Assembly (NCBI RefSeq): GCF_002979915.1 | Contig: NZ_PCQA01000002.1 | Span: 372,001-436,000 of the forward strand | Length of the DNA stretch: 64,000 nt | Source: Arthrobacter sp. MYb213 | GTDB taxonomy: Bacteria; Actinomycetota; Actinomycetes; Actinomycetales; Micrococcaceae | Direction: 5' to 3' | Shown here: positions 43,665-54,024 of the stretch, in pieces | Layout of the letters: the number at the start of each line of letters is the position of its first letter | How positions within the stretch are numbered: the stretch's first letter is position 1 | Program-made: the position numbers and the translations under genes | Notes under the pieces: model-generated | Databases searched by the model: none | Told to the model about the DNA's origin: nothing | What the model saw: only the letters and a program-made list of their open reading frames with translations

Positions 43665-43722
43665 CAGCCGCAGCTCGAACAGGTTTTGTGAGCGCAGGGC
43701 AGGTCTCTGGGGTCTTCATGGT

Positions 43723-43968
43723 TCAGCTTCCCAGCAGACGTTCGAGGCGTTTGCCGTCAACAGTCCAGAAGTCGCGCACTTGACCGTCAATGAGTAGCAC
43801 CGGCACCTCTTCATGGTGCCTAGCCAGTAGTTCTGGGTGCTCATCGATGTCGAGTTCTGAGAACTCCATGTTCATTCGTTCGGTGACGTCTTTGACCGTT
43901 GCCCGGGCCGCCGCGCACAGGTGGCATCCTTGACGCACCAATAACTGAATCTCATGCAATTTACTCAC
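43723..43968 (-). CDS. Glutaredoxin-like (DUF836) protein
   Basis: An 81-residue thioredoxin-fold protein. The redox motif is CHLC in LLVRQGCHLCAAARATV, and the cis-proline loop is HHEEVPVLLIDGQ. It belongs to the glutaredoxin-like family near rex and hemA in actinobacteria (Rv0508-type). GTG 43968 or TTG 43959 is the start; AAGGG is better placed for the latter. It lies 58 bp before rex on the same strand. Confidence 0.82.
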   Translation of the reverse strand: MSKLHEIQLLVRQGCHLCAAARATVKDVTERMNMEFSELDIDEHPELLARHHEEVPVLLIDGQVRDFWTVDGKRLERLLGS

Positions 43969-44030
43969 CCTTCCATAATCTCACGAGCCGCAACCAGCGT
44001 CTAAGTCGAGAATGAAATAAACTGAATCAA

Positions 44031-44837
44031 ATGCAGTCATCAGAGCACCTCAGCGAGCAGCCCACCACGACGCCACATGATGTCGTTGCCGCCTTCTTCG
44101 ACGTGGATAACACCATGGTGCGCGGTGCCACCTTATATTTGCTGGCCCGAAAAATGCATCAGCGCCGGTTCTTTCAGTTTCGCGAAATCCTATGGTTTGC
44201 GCTCAAACAGTTACGTTTTGCCGCGCGCGGCGAGCATATTGGCGACATCCATCAGATTCGTGACCGCGCATTACTCATGGCCAAGGGTATTTCCGTGGCC
44301 GAGATGGCCCAAATTGGCCAAGAAATCTATGACGAGTACATTGAACCAAAACTTTGGAAAGGTACCGTCTCGATTGCGCACCAGCATTTAGCCGTTGGGC
44401 GTGAGGTGTGGCTGGTGACGGCAACCCCCTTGGAAGTAGCGAACGTCATATCCGAAAGGCTGACGTTAACCGGTGCATTGGGGACCGTAGTAGAGCGCAA
44501 GGACGGAAAATACACCGGTGCGCTGGCTACCCCCATCCTGCATGCAGCTGAGAAAGCACAAGCTATTCGTTTGCTAGCTAAAGAACGCGGGATTAAGCTT
44601 TCGAAATCGTGGGCTTACTCCGATTCCTATAACGATGTGCCGCTCTTAGAGGCCGTAGGCCACCCAGTGGCGATCAATCCCGATGCCCGGCTTCGTGCCT
44701 ACGCCAAACGCCGTGGTTGGCAGGTCTACGACTTCCGCACCGGCCAGCGTGCAGCACGGATCAGCTTGCGTCTTGTAGGGGTTCTCGGCGCATTGTGGGC
44801 CGCTAGGCGGTCATTGCTCGCTCGACGCGGCCGATAG
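44031..44837 (+). CDS. HAD-superfamily phosphatase (SerB-like, HAD-IB)
   Basis: A 268-residue phosphatase. Motif I is FFDVDNTMVRGATLYLL, motif II the T of VWLVTATPLEV, and motif IV SWAYSDSYNDVPLLEAVG. Motif I has DVDNT where phosphoserine phosphatases usually have DxDxT, so it fits. The C terminus is basic (ARRSLLARRGR). Relatives such as Rv0505c are called SerB1, but a phosphoserine role is not proved, and HAD-IB members include phospholipid-linked phosphatases. Confidence 0.82.
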   Translation: MQSSEHLSEQPTTTPHDVVAAFFDVDNTMVRGATLYLLARKMHQRRFFQFREILWFALKQLRFAARGEHIGDIHQIRDRALLMAKGISVAEMAQIGQEIYDEYIEPKLWKGTVSIAHQHLAVGREVWLVTATPLEVANVISERLTLTGALGTVVERKDGKYTGALATPILHAAEKAQAIRLLAKERGIKLSKSWAYSDSYNDVPLLEAVGHPVAINPDARLRAYAKRRGWQVYDFRTGQRAARISLRLVGVLGALWAARRSLLARRGR

Positions 44838-44851
44838 TTCGGGAAAAAGCA

Positions 44852-44890
44852 ATCGCCACCGTCAAGGTCAAACCTTGATACGGTGGCGAT
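44852..44890. terminator. Bidirectional terminator between the HAD gene and bS22
   Basis: ATCGCCACCGT (44852-44862) pairs with ACGGTGGCGAT (44880-44890); an inner CAAGGT/ACCTTG pair extends the stem. Confidence 0.8.
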
Positions 44891-44923
44891 AATTGCCAAG
44901 AGGCAAAGCTGCTTGAAGCAGAT

Positions 44924-45022
44924 TTACTTCTTATTACGACGCTGGTGACGAGTTTTACGAAGCAATTTGCGGTGCTTCTTCTTCGACATACGCTTGCGGC
45001 GCTTCTTGATAACAGAGCCCAT
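44924..45022 (-). CDS. Small ribosomal subunit protein bS22
   Basis: A 32-residue very basic protein, beginning [20 protein letters not shown] and ending RHQRRNKK. It matches the actinobacterial bS22 protein (AURKAIP1/COX24 domain; Rv0500B type), seen in mycobacterial 30S subunits near the decoding centre. GAGG lies before the ATG. It is easily missed because of its size. The flanking order, HTH protein upstream and SerB-like phosphatase beyond, agrees with M. tuberculosis. Confidence 0.92.
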   Translation of the reverse strand: MGSVIKKRRKRMSKKKHRKLLRKTRHQRRNKK

Positions 45023-45160
45023 AGTGGTTCCTCACAAACTAATTAAATATGTCAACCAAAATGTAGGCCTTAAAATTATTCTAAGCTACAAGGTTGACCG
45101 GACGTTAAACGTTCCTTAACAGATTACCCGCTTTTCGGTCATGCTCTGACCATCGCGCGG

Positions 45161-45385
45161 CTATCGACCGAGGGAACCTGTTCCGCGCTGCGGATCAATC
45201 GCCGCAGCTTGCAGGTATGCTTCCACTGCGTTTTCAGGAACACGATAGGAGCGACCGAATTGAACAGCAGGCAGGTCGCCTGCGTGAATCAAGCGATAAA
45301 CCGTCATTTTGGAAACACGCATCATTTCGGCCACTTCGGCGACCGTCATGAAACGGGCTCCTGCAAAATTCTGTTTATCCGCCAT
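45161..45385 (-). CDS. Excisionase-family helix-turn-helix protein
   Basis: A 74-residue DNA-binding protein with a MerR-like winged helix-turn-helix: FMTVAEVAEMMRVSKMTVYR, then LIHAGDLPAVQFGRSYRVPE. Such proteins (Rv0500A type) are conserved in actinobacteria beside bS22. The excisionase name reflects fold only; no integrase is near. AGGAG lies before ATG 45385. Target genes unknown. Confidence 0.85.
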   Translation of the reverse strand: MADKQNFAGARFMTVAEVAEMMRVSKMTVYRLIHAGDLPAVQFGRSYRVPENAVEAYLQAAAIDPQRGTGSLGR

Positions 45386-45570
45386 AGGGGAAATTCTCCT
45401 GACGCTGATCTCTGATTCGTCGTGTATTTTGCTCGCGTGAACAAATACGACTTGGGATCAACATCTGCAATCATATTCACGTTCGCTCGGTTCCAGTCTA
45501 GTCGTACTTACGTAACTTTTGCATCACGGAACACACCAGAACCACGCTTAGATCTCGATTGTGACATTTA

Positions 45571-45635
45571 AAGTGCTTTGGACACCCGTCTGCCACCAAA
45601 AAAGTGGGAGAGCAGGTGTCCAAAAGTACTTTTTA
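45571..45635. terminator. Terminator after gdhA
   Basis: An imperfect stem pairs AAGTGCTTTGGACACC with GGTGTCCAAAAGTACTT, with inner TGCCAC/GTGGGA pairs. The loop has a T-run on the minus strand. It is close to the gdhA stop. Confidence 0.65.
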
Positions 45636-45645
45636 ACCAAAGAGC

Positions 45646-47088
<1,443 letters not shown>

Positions 47089-47115
47089 TTAGCGAAAATT
47101 TTCTGTTATAAAACG

Positions 47116-47131
47116 CTTACTTGTACGTAAC
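47116..47131. promoter_or_regulatory. Possible GlnR-like box upstream of gdhA
   Basis: On the minus strand GTTAC, six bases and GTAAG approximate the GlnR consensus GTNAC-N6-GNAAC (one mismatch), about 130 bp before gdhA. Nitrogen regulation of gdhA by GlnR is known in some actinobacteria. Such a short match can arise by chance. Confidence 0.3.
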
Positions 47132-47183
47132 GTAAAAGTCCCGTAGAAGAGGGATTTAGACAGTCTTTACCGAGGTCAGAGGG

Positions 47184-47633
47184 TTATCGACGACGGCCAA
47201 AACGAGGGAAACGCTCCAAGATCTCTTGAGCTCTGCCCGTGACTTGTTCCAAGCCGCGCCCTACACTGCGGCCAAGCTGATGAGCGGCAGCCGGAAGTGC
47301 ATTGGCGTCCTGCGGATCCTGTACCAAGTCCAGATCCACGGACACCAACTCGGGGACCGGTTCTAAGGCTGGCAGGATCTCGGCACACCACGTGACCAAA
47401 GTTTCAACGGCTTCGCACTGCACGCTATAAATGCGTCGCTGTCCTTGGGCGTTCATGGTCACCAGATTTGCTTCGCGCAAAACCTTGAGGTGTTTGGAGA
47501 CGGTCGGTTGCGAAATCTCCAGTTGTGTCACCAGTGCGCCGACGGCCATGGGTTCGGCCTTCAGCGCTTCGATGATCTTACGTCGGGTTGGTTCTGCCAA
47601 CGCAGAAAACACTTCATCAATAGCCACAGACAT
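47184..47633 (-). CDS. ArsR-family transcriptional regulator
   Basis: A 149-residue protein with an N-terminal winged helix-turn-helix (about residues 8-85: FSALAEPTRRKIIEALKAEP, TQLEISQPTVSKHLKVLREA and the wing TMNAQGQRRIYSV). The C-terminal 60 residues are not part of the usual ArsR domain and end in a basic stretch. No cysteine metal site is seen, so the ligand is unknown. AGGG precedes ATG 47633. Its target may be itself or a distant gene. Confidence 0.8.
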   Translation of the reverse strand: MSVAIDEVFSALAEPTRRKIIEALKAEPMAVGALVTQLEISQPTVSKHLKVLREANLVTMNAQGQRRIYSVQCEAVETLVTWCAEILPALEPVPELVSVDLDLVQDPQDANALPAAAHQLGRSVGRGLEQVTGRAQEILERFPRFGRRR

Positions 47634-47715
47634 AACCCTAACGGCATACGCCCTGACAGCAGCGGATTTCCCACCACGGTCAAGGCTTCAGATTGATCAC
47701 AGAAGAACAATAATC

Positions 47716-48918
47716 TTAGTCAAACCAGGGGTCTAGACCATAGAGAGGAAAGACTTCTTTACGCGTGGCAATAATCGTACGGTCCACCGGATCTGCTGGG
47801 TCATAGCCGACCTCCCAATTTCGCCACCATAATTGTGCGTCATCCCCCATTAGGTATGGCATTGCTCGCCCGTAAGTTTCAAGGACGTAGCGACGGAACT
47901 GCTCGGGCACATATGTTCTCAGCGGTACTGGTTTTCCGGCGGCGATGGCGGTCAGATGTGTCCACGTTCGTGGCACCACCGCGGTGACGTTATATCCCCC
48001 GCCCCCGGTGGCAAGCCAGCGTCCCTCGCACACCTCATCGGCCAGTTGCGCAATATCTAAGGCAACTTGGCGTTGGGCGTCTACGGAAAGTTTCAGGTTG
48101 GTCATCTCATCATCACGGTGTGCATCACAACCATGCTGGGAGACGATAATTTCCGGATCAAATGCGCGGACCAGCTGCGGGACAACCGCGTGGAATGCTC
48201 GCATCCAGCCGGCATCCCCGGTCATCGCCGGCAAGGCAATATTGACCGCGCTACCCTCGGCACGTGGACCGCCAATTTCGTTGGCGAACCCGGTGCCGGG
48301 AAAAAGCGAGAGTCCGGATTCGTGAATGGAGATTGTCAGAACCCGCTCGTCATCCCAGAAGATTGATTCGGTGCCATCACCATGGTGCGCATCCACGTCG
48401 ATGTAACACACGCGTTTGGCACCACGTTCAAGCATCCGGTGAATGGCTGCGGCCGCATCATTAAAGATGCAGAACCCACTGGCCTTGTTGCGTTTGGCAT
48501 GATGCATACCGCCGGCAAAGTTCACCGCGCGAACAGTTGACTGATCCATGATGGCGTCAGCCGCGATCACCGAACCTCCGACAATGCGCGCGGCTGCTTC
48601 ATACATGCCGGCAAATACCGGGTCGTCTTCGGTTCCTAAACCAAAGTCCACGGCTTGCAGGCTGGGGTCCTCGCTGACCGCTTTGACCTGATCCAGATAG
48701 TCCTGGTCATGCACCGTCAAAAGGATTTGTTCCTCTGCCACCTCCGGAGCGCTCAGGCTCACGTTGGAAGAGGCATAAACGTCGAGGGCTTCGCTGAGCC
48801 GATGGGTCAGCTCTAGCCGCGATGGGTGCATTGGATGATAGTCACTGAACTTATATTTCAGGTATTGCTCATCCCAGAGCACGAGCGTGGGTTGTGGCGC
48901 ATGTTGAGGTTCTAACAC
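47716..48918 (-). CDS. acuC: Acetoin-utilisation-type histone deacetylase family protein AcuC
   Basis: A 400-residue class I deacetylase-like enzyme. The catalytic dyad is in NFAGGMHHAKRNKASGFCIF, and zinc-binding residues are in YIDVDAHHGDGTE and SQHGCDAHRDDE. In Bacillus AcuC deacetylates and activates acetyl-CoA synthetase, so it fits with acetate genes elsewhere in the window (satP and ramA). GTG 48918 start, with AAAGG directly before it; a leaderless start is possible. Divergent from trkH. Confidence 0.87.
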   Translation of the reverse strand: MLEPQHAPQPTLVLWDEQYLKYKFSDYHPMHPSRLELTHRLSEALDVYASSNVSLSAPEVAEEQILLTVHDQDYLDQVKAVSEDPSLQAVDFGLGTEDDPVFAGMYEAAARIVGGSVIAADAIMDQSTVRAVNFAGGMHHAKRNKASGFCIFNDAAAAIHRMLERGAKRVCYIDVDAHHGDGTESIFWDDERVLTISIHESGLSLFPGTGFANEIGGPRAEGSAVNIALPAMTGDAGWMRAFHAVVPQLVRAFDPEIIVSQHGCDAHRDDEMTNLKLSVDAQRQVALDIAQLADEVCEGRWLATGGGGYNVTAVVPRTWTHLTAIAAGKPVPLRTYVPEQFRRYVLETYGRAMPYLMGDDAQLWWRNWEVGYDPADPVDRTIIATRKEVFPLYGLDPWFD

Positions 48919-49071
48919 CTTTGTAGGCTACCTGATTGTGATTCAACTAACCCGTTTATGGCCTTCTGGGCATTTTGCTCGTGTTTCGGGGCGCTTAGAC
49001 GAGCGCATTGTGCTTTGACCGCGTAAATTACAAGGAGAACAGTCCACACCACGAAATGGCGATTTAACGCG

Positions 49072-50505
49072 ATGAGCACCCACAGCGAACCGAGTTCCCC
49101 GGCAAGGGCGGCTGAGTCGCGCGGCAAACGCCGCAAACAGTGGCTGGCGTTGCGGGTACGCATCGCCGATTTCACCGTCCGCTCCCCCGCTCGTTTAGCC
49201 TTGGGCGCGTTCCTGGTTGCCATCACGCTGTTCACCTCGCTGCTCGCCGCTCCCTTCTCCTCGGCTAGTGGAGAGCCCACGCCGTTGCATGACGCCTTGT
49301 TTACCGCGGTCTCGGCGGTCTGTGTGACCGGACTGACTACGGTCTCAACTGCGGTGCACTGGTCCTTTACCGGACAATTGGTGATGCTCATCGGCACTTT
49401 CATGGGCGGCCTGGGAATTTTGACCCTCGCTTCTATTTTTTCTTTAGCGGTCTCTCGGAAGCTCGGCGTGCGTGGCAAGCTCATGGCGCAGAACTCCATG
49501 AATACCACCGCAGCCTCCGCCTTAGGTGAGGTCGGTTCCCTGCTGCGCATTGTGATCCTCACGGCGGTGAGCCTGCAGGCGCTGATTGCGGCATTACTCA
49601 TTCCTCGCTTTATTGTGTTGGGCGAAGACTTTCTCTCCGCGATTTGGCACGGAGTGTTTTACGCGGTCTCCGCGTTTAACAACGCAGGCTTCACCCCGCA
49701 CTCCGACGGGTTAGTTCCTTACGAGACCGACCTGTGGATCTTAGGCCCGCTAATGTTTGGCGTGTTCTTAGGATCCTTGGGCTTCCCGGTCATCATGGTG
49801 TTACTGGCACACCGTTTCAACGTCAAAAAATGGAATCTGCACACCAAACTGACCTTGCTGGTGACGCTCATCTTGCTGGTAGCCGGCACCGCGTTGTGGC
49901 TGCTGGTCGAGTGGAACAATCCACGGACCATTGGTTCGCTGAATTCCGGAGACAAATTCATCCACGGCGTGTTTGCCTCGGTGATGACCCGCTCTGGCGG
50001 GTTTAACCTGGTGGATCAAAATGACATTGGGCAAGTGACCGTATTGGTCACTGACGCGCTGATGTTTGCTGGTGGCGGCTCGGCGTCTACCGCCGGCGGC
50101 ATCAAGGTCACCACCATTGCGGTGATGTTCTTAGCCATCATGGCCGAGGTTCGCGGTGAACGTGACGCCAAGGCCTTTGGCCGGCGTATTCCCGAGGGCA
50201 CCATGCGCGTGGCCGTGTCGGTAGTAGCCATGGGCGCCACCTTAGTCATGGTGGCCACCGGGTTGCTACTAGCCATCGATGAGCAGGTCGGGTTCTCCCG
50301 GGCACTGTTCGAAGCGATCTCCGCGTTCGGTACCGTGGGGCTGAGCATGGGCGTTTCCGCGGAGATGCCCCCGGCCGGTAAATATGTGCTCAGCGCATTG
50401 ATGTTTGCCGGACGTATCGGAAGTATTACCCTAGCCAGCGCCTTGACCATGCGTCATCGCGATACGCTGTATAGCCTCCCCGAAGAAAGGCCGATCATTG
50501 GCTGA
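49072..50505 (+). CDS. ktrB: Potassium uptake channel subunit, TrkH/KtrB type
   Basis: A 477-residue membrane protein built of four M1-P-M2 repeats. Pore-loop segments include TAVSAVCVTGLTTVSTAVHW, AVSAFNNAGFTPHSDG, FASVMTRSGGFNLVD and ISAFGTVGLSMGVSAEMP, each with a filter glycine. A basic cytoplasmic N terminus of about 40 residues precedes the first helix. It overlaps the regulatory subunit gene by 8 bp, so the two form one sodium- or proton-coupled potassium system. Confidence 0.92.
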   Translation: MSTHSEPSSPARAAESRGKRRKQWLALRVRIADFTVRSPARLALGAFLVAITLFTSLLAAPFSSASGEPTPLHDALFTAVSAVCVTGLTTVSTAVHWSFTGQLVMLIGTFMGGLGILTLASIFSLAVSRKLGVRGKLMAQNSMNTTAASALGEVGSLLRIVILTAVSLQALIAALLIPRFIVLGEDFLSAIWHGVFYAVSAFNNAGFTPHSDGLVPYETDLWILGPLMFGVFLGSLGFPVIMVLLAHRFNVKKWNLHTKLTLLVTLILLVAGTALWLLVEWNNPRTIGSLNSGDKFIHGVFASVMTRSGGFNLVDQNDIGQVTVLVTDALMFAGGGSASTAGGIKVTTIAVMFLAIMAEVRGERDAKAFGRRIPEGTMRVAVSVVAMGATLVMVATGLLLAIDEQVGFSRALFEAISAFGTVGLSMGVSAEMPPAGKYVLSALMFAGRIGSITLASALTMRHRDTLYSLPEERPIIG

Positions 50506-51169
50506 GAAAAACATTGAGCACAACGCACCGGTGCTCGTCATTGGTCTGGGACGCTTTGGCGCCTCGGTTGCGGAGACCTTAGTGAAGCAGGGCCGCGAGG
50601 TGTTGGCCATCGAGCGTAGCCCCGAACTCGTTCAGCAGTGGGCCAGCACGCTCACTCACGTGGTCGCGGCCGACGCGACCAACATCGATGCCTTGCGCCA
50701 GCTTGGCGCTCAAGAGTTTGGTTCCGCGGTGGTCGGTGTGGGTACCTCGATTGAGTCCTCCGTGCTGATTACGGTGAACCTTGTCGATTTAGGCATTGAA
50801 CACCTGTGGGTGAAGGCGATTACTCCCTCCCACGGCAAGATCCTCACTCGCATCGGCGCAAACCATGTGATTTATCCCGAGGCTGACGCCGGAGTTCGTG
50901 CCGCCCACTTGGTTGGTGGCCGAATGCTGGACTTCATTGAATTTGATGACGGTTTCGCGATCGTGAAGATGTATCCACCCAAGGAAACCCAGGGATTCAC
51001 GCTGGCCGAGTCTCAGGTGCGCTCCAAGTATGGGGTCACCATCGTTGGGGTAAAGTCCCCCGGCGAAGATTTCACCTACGCGGTACCAAATACCATGGTC
51101 ACCCGCCGCGACGTGCTAATCGTCTCCGGGCATGTAGACCTACTTGAACGCTTCGCTGCTCGCCCCTAA
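50498..51169 (+). CDS. ktrA: Potassium uptake regulatory subunit, TrkA/KtrA type
   Basis: A 223-residue cytoplasmic RCK protein. The nucleotide-binding fold begins VLVIGLGRFGASVAETLVKQ, with the acidic strand end AIERSPELVQ and AADATNIDALRQLG; the RCK_C domain follows at about residues 140-220. It gates KtrB in response to ATP/ADP or c-di-AMP. Start is TTG 50498, with GAAAGG before it, overlapping ktrB. Confidence 0.92.
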   Translation: MAEKNIEHNAPVLVIGLGRFGASVAETLVKQGREVLAIERSPELVQQWASTLTHVVAADATNIDALRQLGAQEFGSAVVGVGTSIESSVLITVNLVDLGIEHLWVKAITPSHGKILTRIGANHVIYPEADAGVRAAHLVGGRMLDFIEFDDGFAIVKMYPPKETQGFTLAESQVRSKYGVTIVGVKSPGEDFTYAVPNTMVTRRDVLIVSGHVDLLERFAARP

Positions 51170-51183
51170 AGCTTGGCAGATAC

Positions 51184-51229
51184 ACCGATGGCGTCAGCGC
51201 CCCCTTGCGGGGGCTCTGACGCCATCGGT
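51184..51229. terminator. Bidirectional terminator between ktrA and proC
   Basis: A 21-bp stem with one mismatch (core ACCGATGGCGTCAG and GCCCCC pairs), loop TTGC, lies between convergent genes. Confidence 0.85.
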
Positions 51230-51246
51230 ACTTAACGCTTCAGCTG

Positions 51247-52089
51247 TTAGCTCAGTTCATCGCTCAAGGCCGCGGCACGGGCCGCTGCAGCCTTGGCGCC
51301 GGCTTCAATGATTGCCGGGATTCCTTGCTCATCAAAGGTCAGAATTGCCTGTTCGGTGGTGCCCTTCGGGCTGGTCACCGCACGGCGCATCTGTGCCGGG
51401 TTTGCTTCCGGATCCGCGAGCATCTTTCCGGCACCAGCCACGGTGGCACGGGCCAAATCGGTGGCGAGCTTTTCATCAAGTCCCATGGCGATACCCGCGT
51501 TGGCCATCGCTTCGGCTAGGTAGAAACCGTAGGCCGGACCGGAACCAGAAATAGCCGACAGTGCGTTTTGCTGCGATTCATCGATCACATGCACGTCGCC
51601 GGAACCGGAGAATAGTTCAGCAACTAATTCAATTTGCTGCTCGCTAACCGCCGCGCCTGCACTCAGTCCGACCACACCAGCACCAACCATCAAGGGCGTG
51701 TTTGGCATGGAACGCACTACCGGTTGACCGGTAGGAAGGTGTTCTTGCATGGTCTTCAAGGTGATGGCAGCAGCCACCGAAACCACGACGGTTGAATCGT
51801 TTAATGCCGAAGAAATCTCATCACACAGCGCGGTAATGCCTACCGGTTTCACACCGAGGAACACAACATCTGCGGCGGCCGCAGCCAACTTGTTGGCTTC
51901 TGGGTCTTCATTACCGATCAGCACGTTGATGCCTAGCTCGCGTAATTCTGCGGCGCGAGTATCGCTGCGCAGGGTGGCAGTAATGTTTTTCGGGTCGTGC
52001 CCGGCGCCCAGAATTCCGCGGAGGATCGCGCCGTTCATGGAGCCGGTACCTAAAAATGCAAGCTTGAGATGATTTGTCGCTTCGCTCAT
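51247..52089 (-). CDS. proC: Pyrroline-5-carboxylate reductase
   Basis: A 280-residue enzyme for the last step of proline synthesis. The NAD(P) motif is LAFLGTGSMNGAILRGI, the segment FLGVKPVGI follows, and the C-terminal domain has SGSGPAYGFYLAEAMANAGI and VTSPKGTTEQAI, which are typical. It begins 4 bp after the sugar isomerase stop; the order ppx, isomerase, proC agrees with M. tuberculosis (Rv0496, Rv0498, Rv0500). Confidence 0.93.
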   Translation of the reverse strand: MSEATNHLKLAFLGTGSMNGAILRGILGAGHDPKNITATLRSDTRAAELRELGINVLIGNEDPEANKLAAAAADVVFLGVKPVGITALCDEISSALNDSTVVVSVAAAITLKTMQEHLPTGQPVVRSMPNTPLMVGAGVVGLSAGAAVSEQQIELVAELFSGSGDVHVIDESQQNALSAISGSGPAYGFYLAEAMANAGIAMGLDEKLATDLARATVAGAGKMLADPEANPAQMRRAVTSPKGTTEQAILTFDEQGIPAIIEAGAKAAAARAAALSDELS

Positions 52090-52093
52090 ATAG

Positions 52094-52921
52094 TTATTTT
52101 GTCACCCGTTCAGAGTCTTGATTAATTGTCAGATGCTCGCGCGCAAATTCTAGTGTGCGCCCCAGCCATTCTTCCTTTTGTCCAGCATTTTTGGCCTTGC
52201 GTGTGGATACTTCCACCGCAACCACGCCTTCCCACTGTGAATCTCGCAAGAAGTTCAGTGATTCGGCCACCGGCTGGGTGCCTAATCCAGGCACCAAGTG
52301 TTCGTCCTTGCCATTATCCAACCCATCACAAAGGTGGAGATGAGTCAATCTGTCGCCTAGGTCCTCAAGCGCTTGGCGCGAGTCCATATTGGCGATAGCC
52401 GCATGGGAGAAGTCCCAGGTGACATGCTTGTAGTCTTCCGGAACCGGGTTCCAGTGTGGCAGGTACATCTTGGAGGATTCGCGTCCCCGGCTACGCCATG
52501 GGTACATGTTCTCCACGGCAATCTTCATCCCCGTCGATGCGGTGATGCGACGCACGCCCTCAACGAAGCTCTCCGCGTAGGCACCCTGCCAACGAAATGG
52601 CGGGTGTGCGACAACCACGTTAGCTCCGACCGCCTGTGCCAGAATGACCGAGCGTTCAATCTTCGCCCAGGCTGAACCCCAGACCTGCTGGGTGAGTAGC
52701 AATGTGGGTGCGTGAATCGCCATAATTGGCAACTGGTACTTATCCATGAGGGCCATCAGTGCGGTGGCGGACTGGCTCGCTTGGTTACCGGTAATCAATA
52801 CCTCTAGCCCGTCGTAACCCACGTCCTTGGCCATCGCGAAGGCATCATGGACGGTGAGCGGATAAACCGAGGCACTGGACAGTGTCACCGGTATCCGAGG
52901 CACCCGTTGTTGGTCTTGCAT
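52094..52921 (-). CDS. Sugar phosphate isomerase/epimerase family protein
   Basis: A 275-residue TIM-barrel protein of the xylose-isomerase-like/AP endonuclease 2 fold. Metal-site-type residues appear in VVVAHPPFRWQ, MKIAVENMYPW, VTWDFSHAAIAN, THLHLCDGLDNGKDEH and GVVAVEVSTRK. The reaction is unknown. The gene is conserved between ppx and proC in actinobacteria. It is 54 bp after ppx. Confidence 0.82.
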   Translation of the reverse strand: MQDQQRVPRIPVTLSSASVYPLTVHDAFAMAKDVGYDGLEVLITGNQASQSATALMALMDKYQLPIMAIHAPTLLLTQQVWGSAWAKIERSVILAQAVGANVVVAHPPFRWQGAYAESFVEGVRRITASTGMKIAVENMYPWRSRGRESSKMYLPHWNPVPEDYKHVTWDFSHAAIANMDSRQALEDLGDRLTHLHLCDGLDNGKDEHLVPGLGTQPVAESLNFLRDSQWEGVVAVEVSTRKAKNAGQKEEWLGRTLEFAREHLTINQDSERVTK

Positions 52922-52975
52922 TTTCGACCCCTCCTCGCCGCGCCGTCGCTTGCCGGCGTATCTCCCAATGAAGTA

Positions 52976-53995
52976 TTAAGCCGAAGGTTCACTCAGACTG
53001 ACGGTCTTGAGTGAGCCTAACGCAACCTCTCCTACCCCCACGCTACTACTGAGCGGTGTCGAAGAGTCAAACATCACGTGATCAAATCGTCGCAGCATTA
53101 AACCTTCACGCAATGCCCAAGGACAGATTCGGACACTTTTCAGTTTAAGTGCGCTCATCGCTTCGTGGGCCACGATAGCTCCAGCAAGCAGTTGCGGTGC
53201 ACGAATTTCCGAGACCCCGGGCAGCTCGGCACGTTCTTCCCAGCTCATCGCGGTCAATCGGTTGGCCCAGAGTTTCAGTGAGTCACGGTGCAAGACGCGT
53301 TTTACGTAAGGTCCTTCCCCACTGGGGGCGGCCCCGGTAATTCGCGATAATGACCTGAAAGTTTTTGACGTAGCCGTAGCCAATGTGGGCTTGCCGTATT
53401 GGCGCAGTTCGGTGGTGGGATCGGTGAGCACATCACGAACGTAGGTGCGTAGCTCCTTGACTTCCTTGATCGAAGGTAAGTCGTTGGGTAACCATTCGCG
53501 GGTCAGCCGCCCCGCTCCCAGCGGCACCGAGAAGGCGACCTGTGGGAACTCATCGGTGCCCACGGCGAGTTCCAGCGAACCGCCGCCCATATCCAAGTTC
53601 AGGATCGATTCCGAAGACCAACCAAACCAGCGGCGCACCGAATAGAAGGTCATTCCGGCTTCTTCCTCACCAGAAAGCTCCATCAGGCTCACCCCGGTTT
53701 CGGCGGTGACTCGCTCAAGTACCGCCGCGCCGTTGGATGACTCACGAATAGCCGAGGTGCAGAAGCCCATAAAGTCTTCGACACGGTGGCTCTGCGCGAA
53801 TTCGGCGGCTTCCTTAATGAAGGCGATCAGCTCTTGCTGGCCTTCTTCGGTGATTGCACCGTATTCGTTGAGGTAACGCACCAAGGACAACGGGCGCTTA
53901 TGCGAGGCATAAGATACCGGCCGGGCACCCGGATAAGCATCCACCAGCAATAGGTGGACCGTATTTGAACCAATGTCCAACACGCCAAGCCTCAT
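52976..53995 (-). CDS. ppx: Exopolyphosphatase / guanosine pentaphosphatase family (Ppx/GppA)
   Basis: A 339-residue member of the sugar kinase/Hsp70 fold. The N-terminal phosphate loop is GVLDIGSNTVHLLLVD; the second is LNLDMGGGSLELAVG; the catalytic Glu lies in TSAIRESSNGAAV. Short single-module forms of this kind in actinobacteria (Rv0496 type) cut short-chain polyphosphate. It starts 29 bp after topA, probably cotranscribed. Confidence 0.9.
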   Translation of the reverse strand: MRLGVLDIGSNTVHLLLVDAYPGARPVSYASHKRPLSLVRYLNEYGAITEEGQQELIAFIKEAAEFAQSHRVEDFMGFCTSAIRESSNGAAVLERVTAETGVSLMELSGEEEAGMTFYSVRRWFGWSSESILNLDMGGGSLELAVGTDEFPQVAFSVPLGAGRLTREWLPNDLPSIKEVKELRTYVRDVLTDPTTELRQYGKPTLATATSKTFRSLSRITGAAPSGEGPYVKRVLHRDSLKLWANRLTAMSWEERAELPGVSEIRAPQLLAGAIVAHEAMSALKLKSVRICPWALREGLMLRRFDHVMFDSSTPLSSSVGVGEVALGSLKTVSLSEPSA

Positions 53996-54024
53996 GATGC
54001 GCTCCTCAACTCAGCAGACAAGGT

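Noticed and set aside
45161-45385. Excisionase annotation as sign of an integrated element
   Set aside because: No integrase, attachment site or phage gene is nearby; the protein is a conserved chromosomal HTH protein beside bS22.
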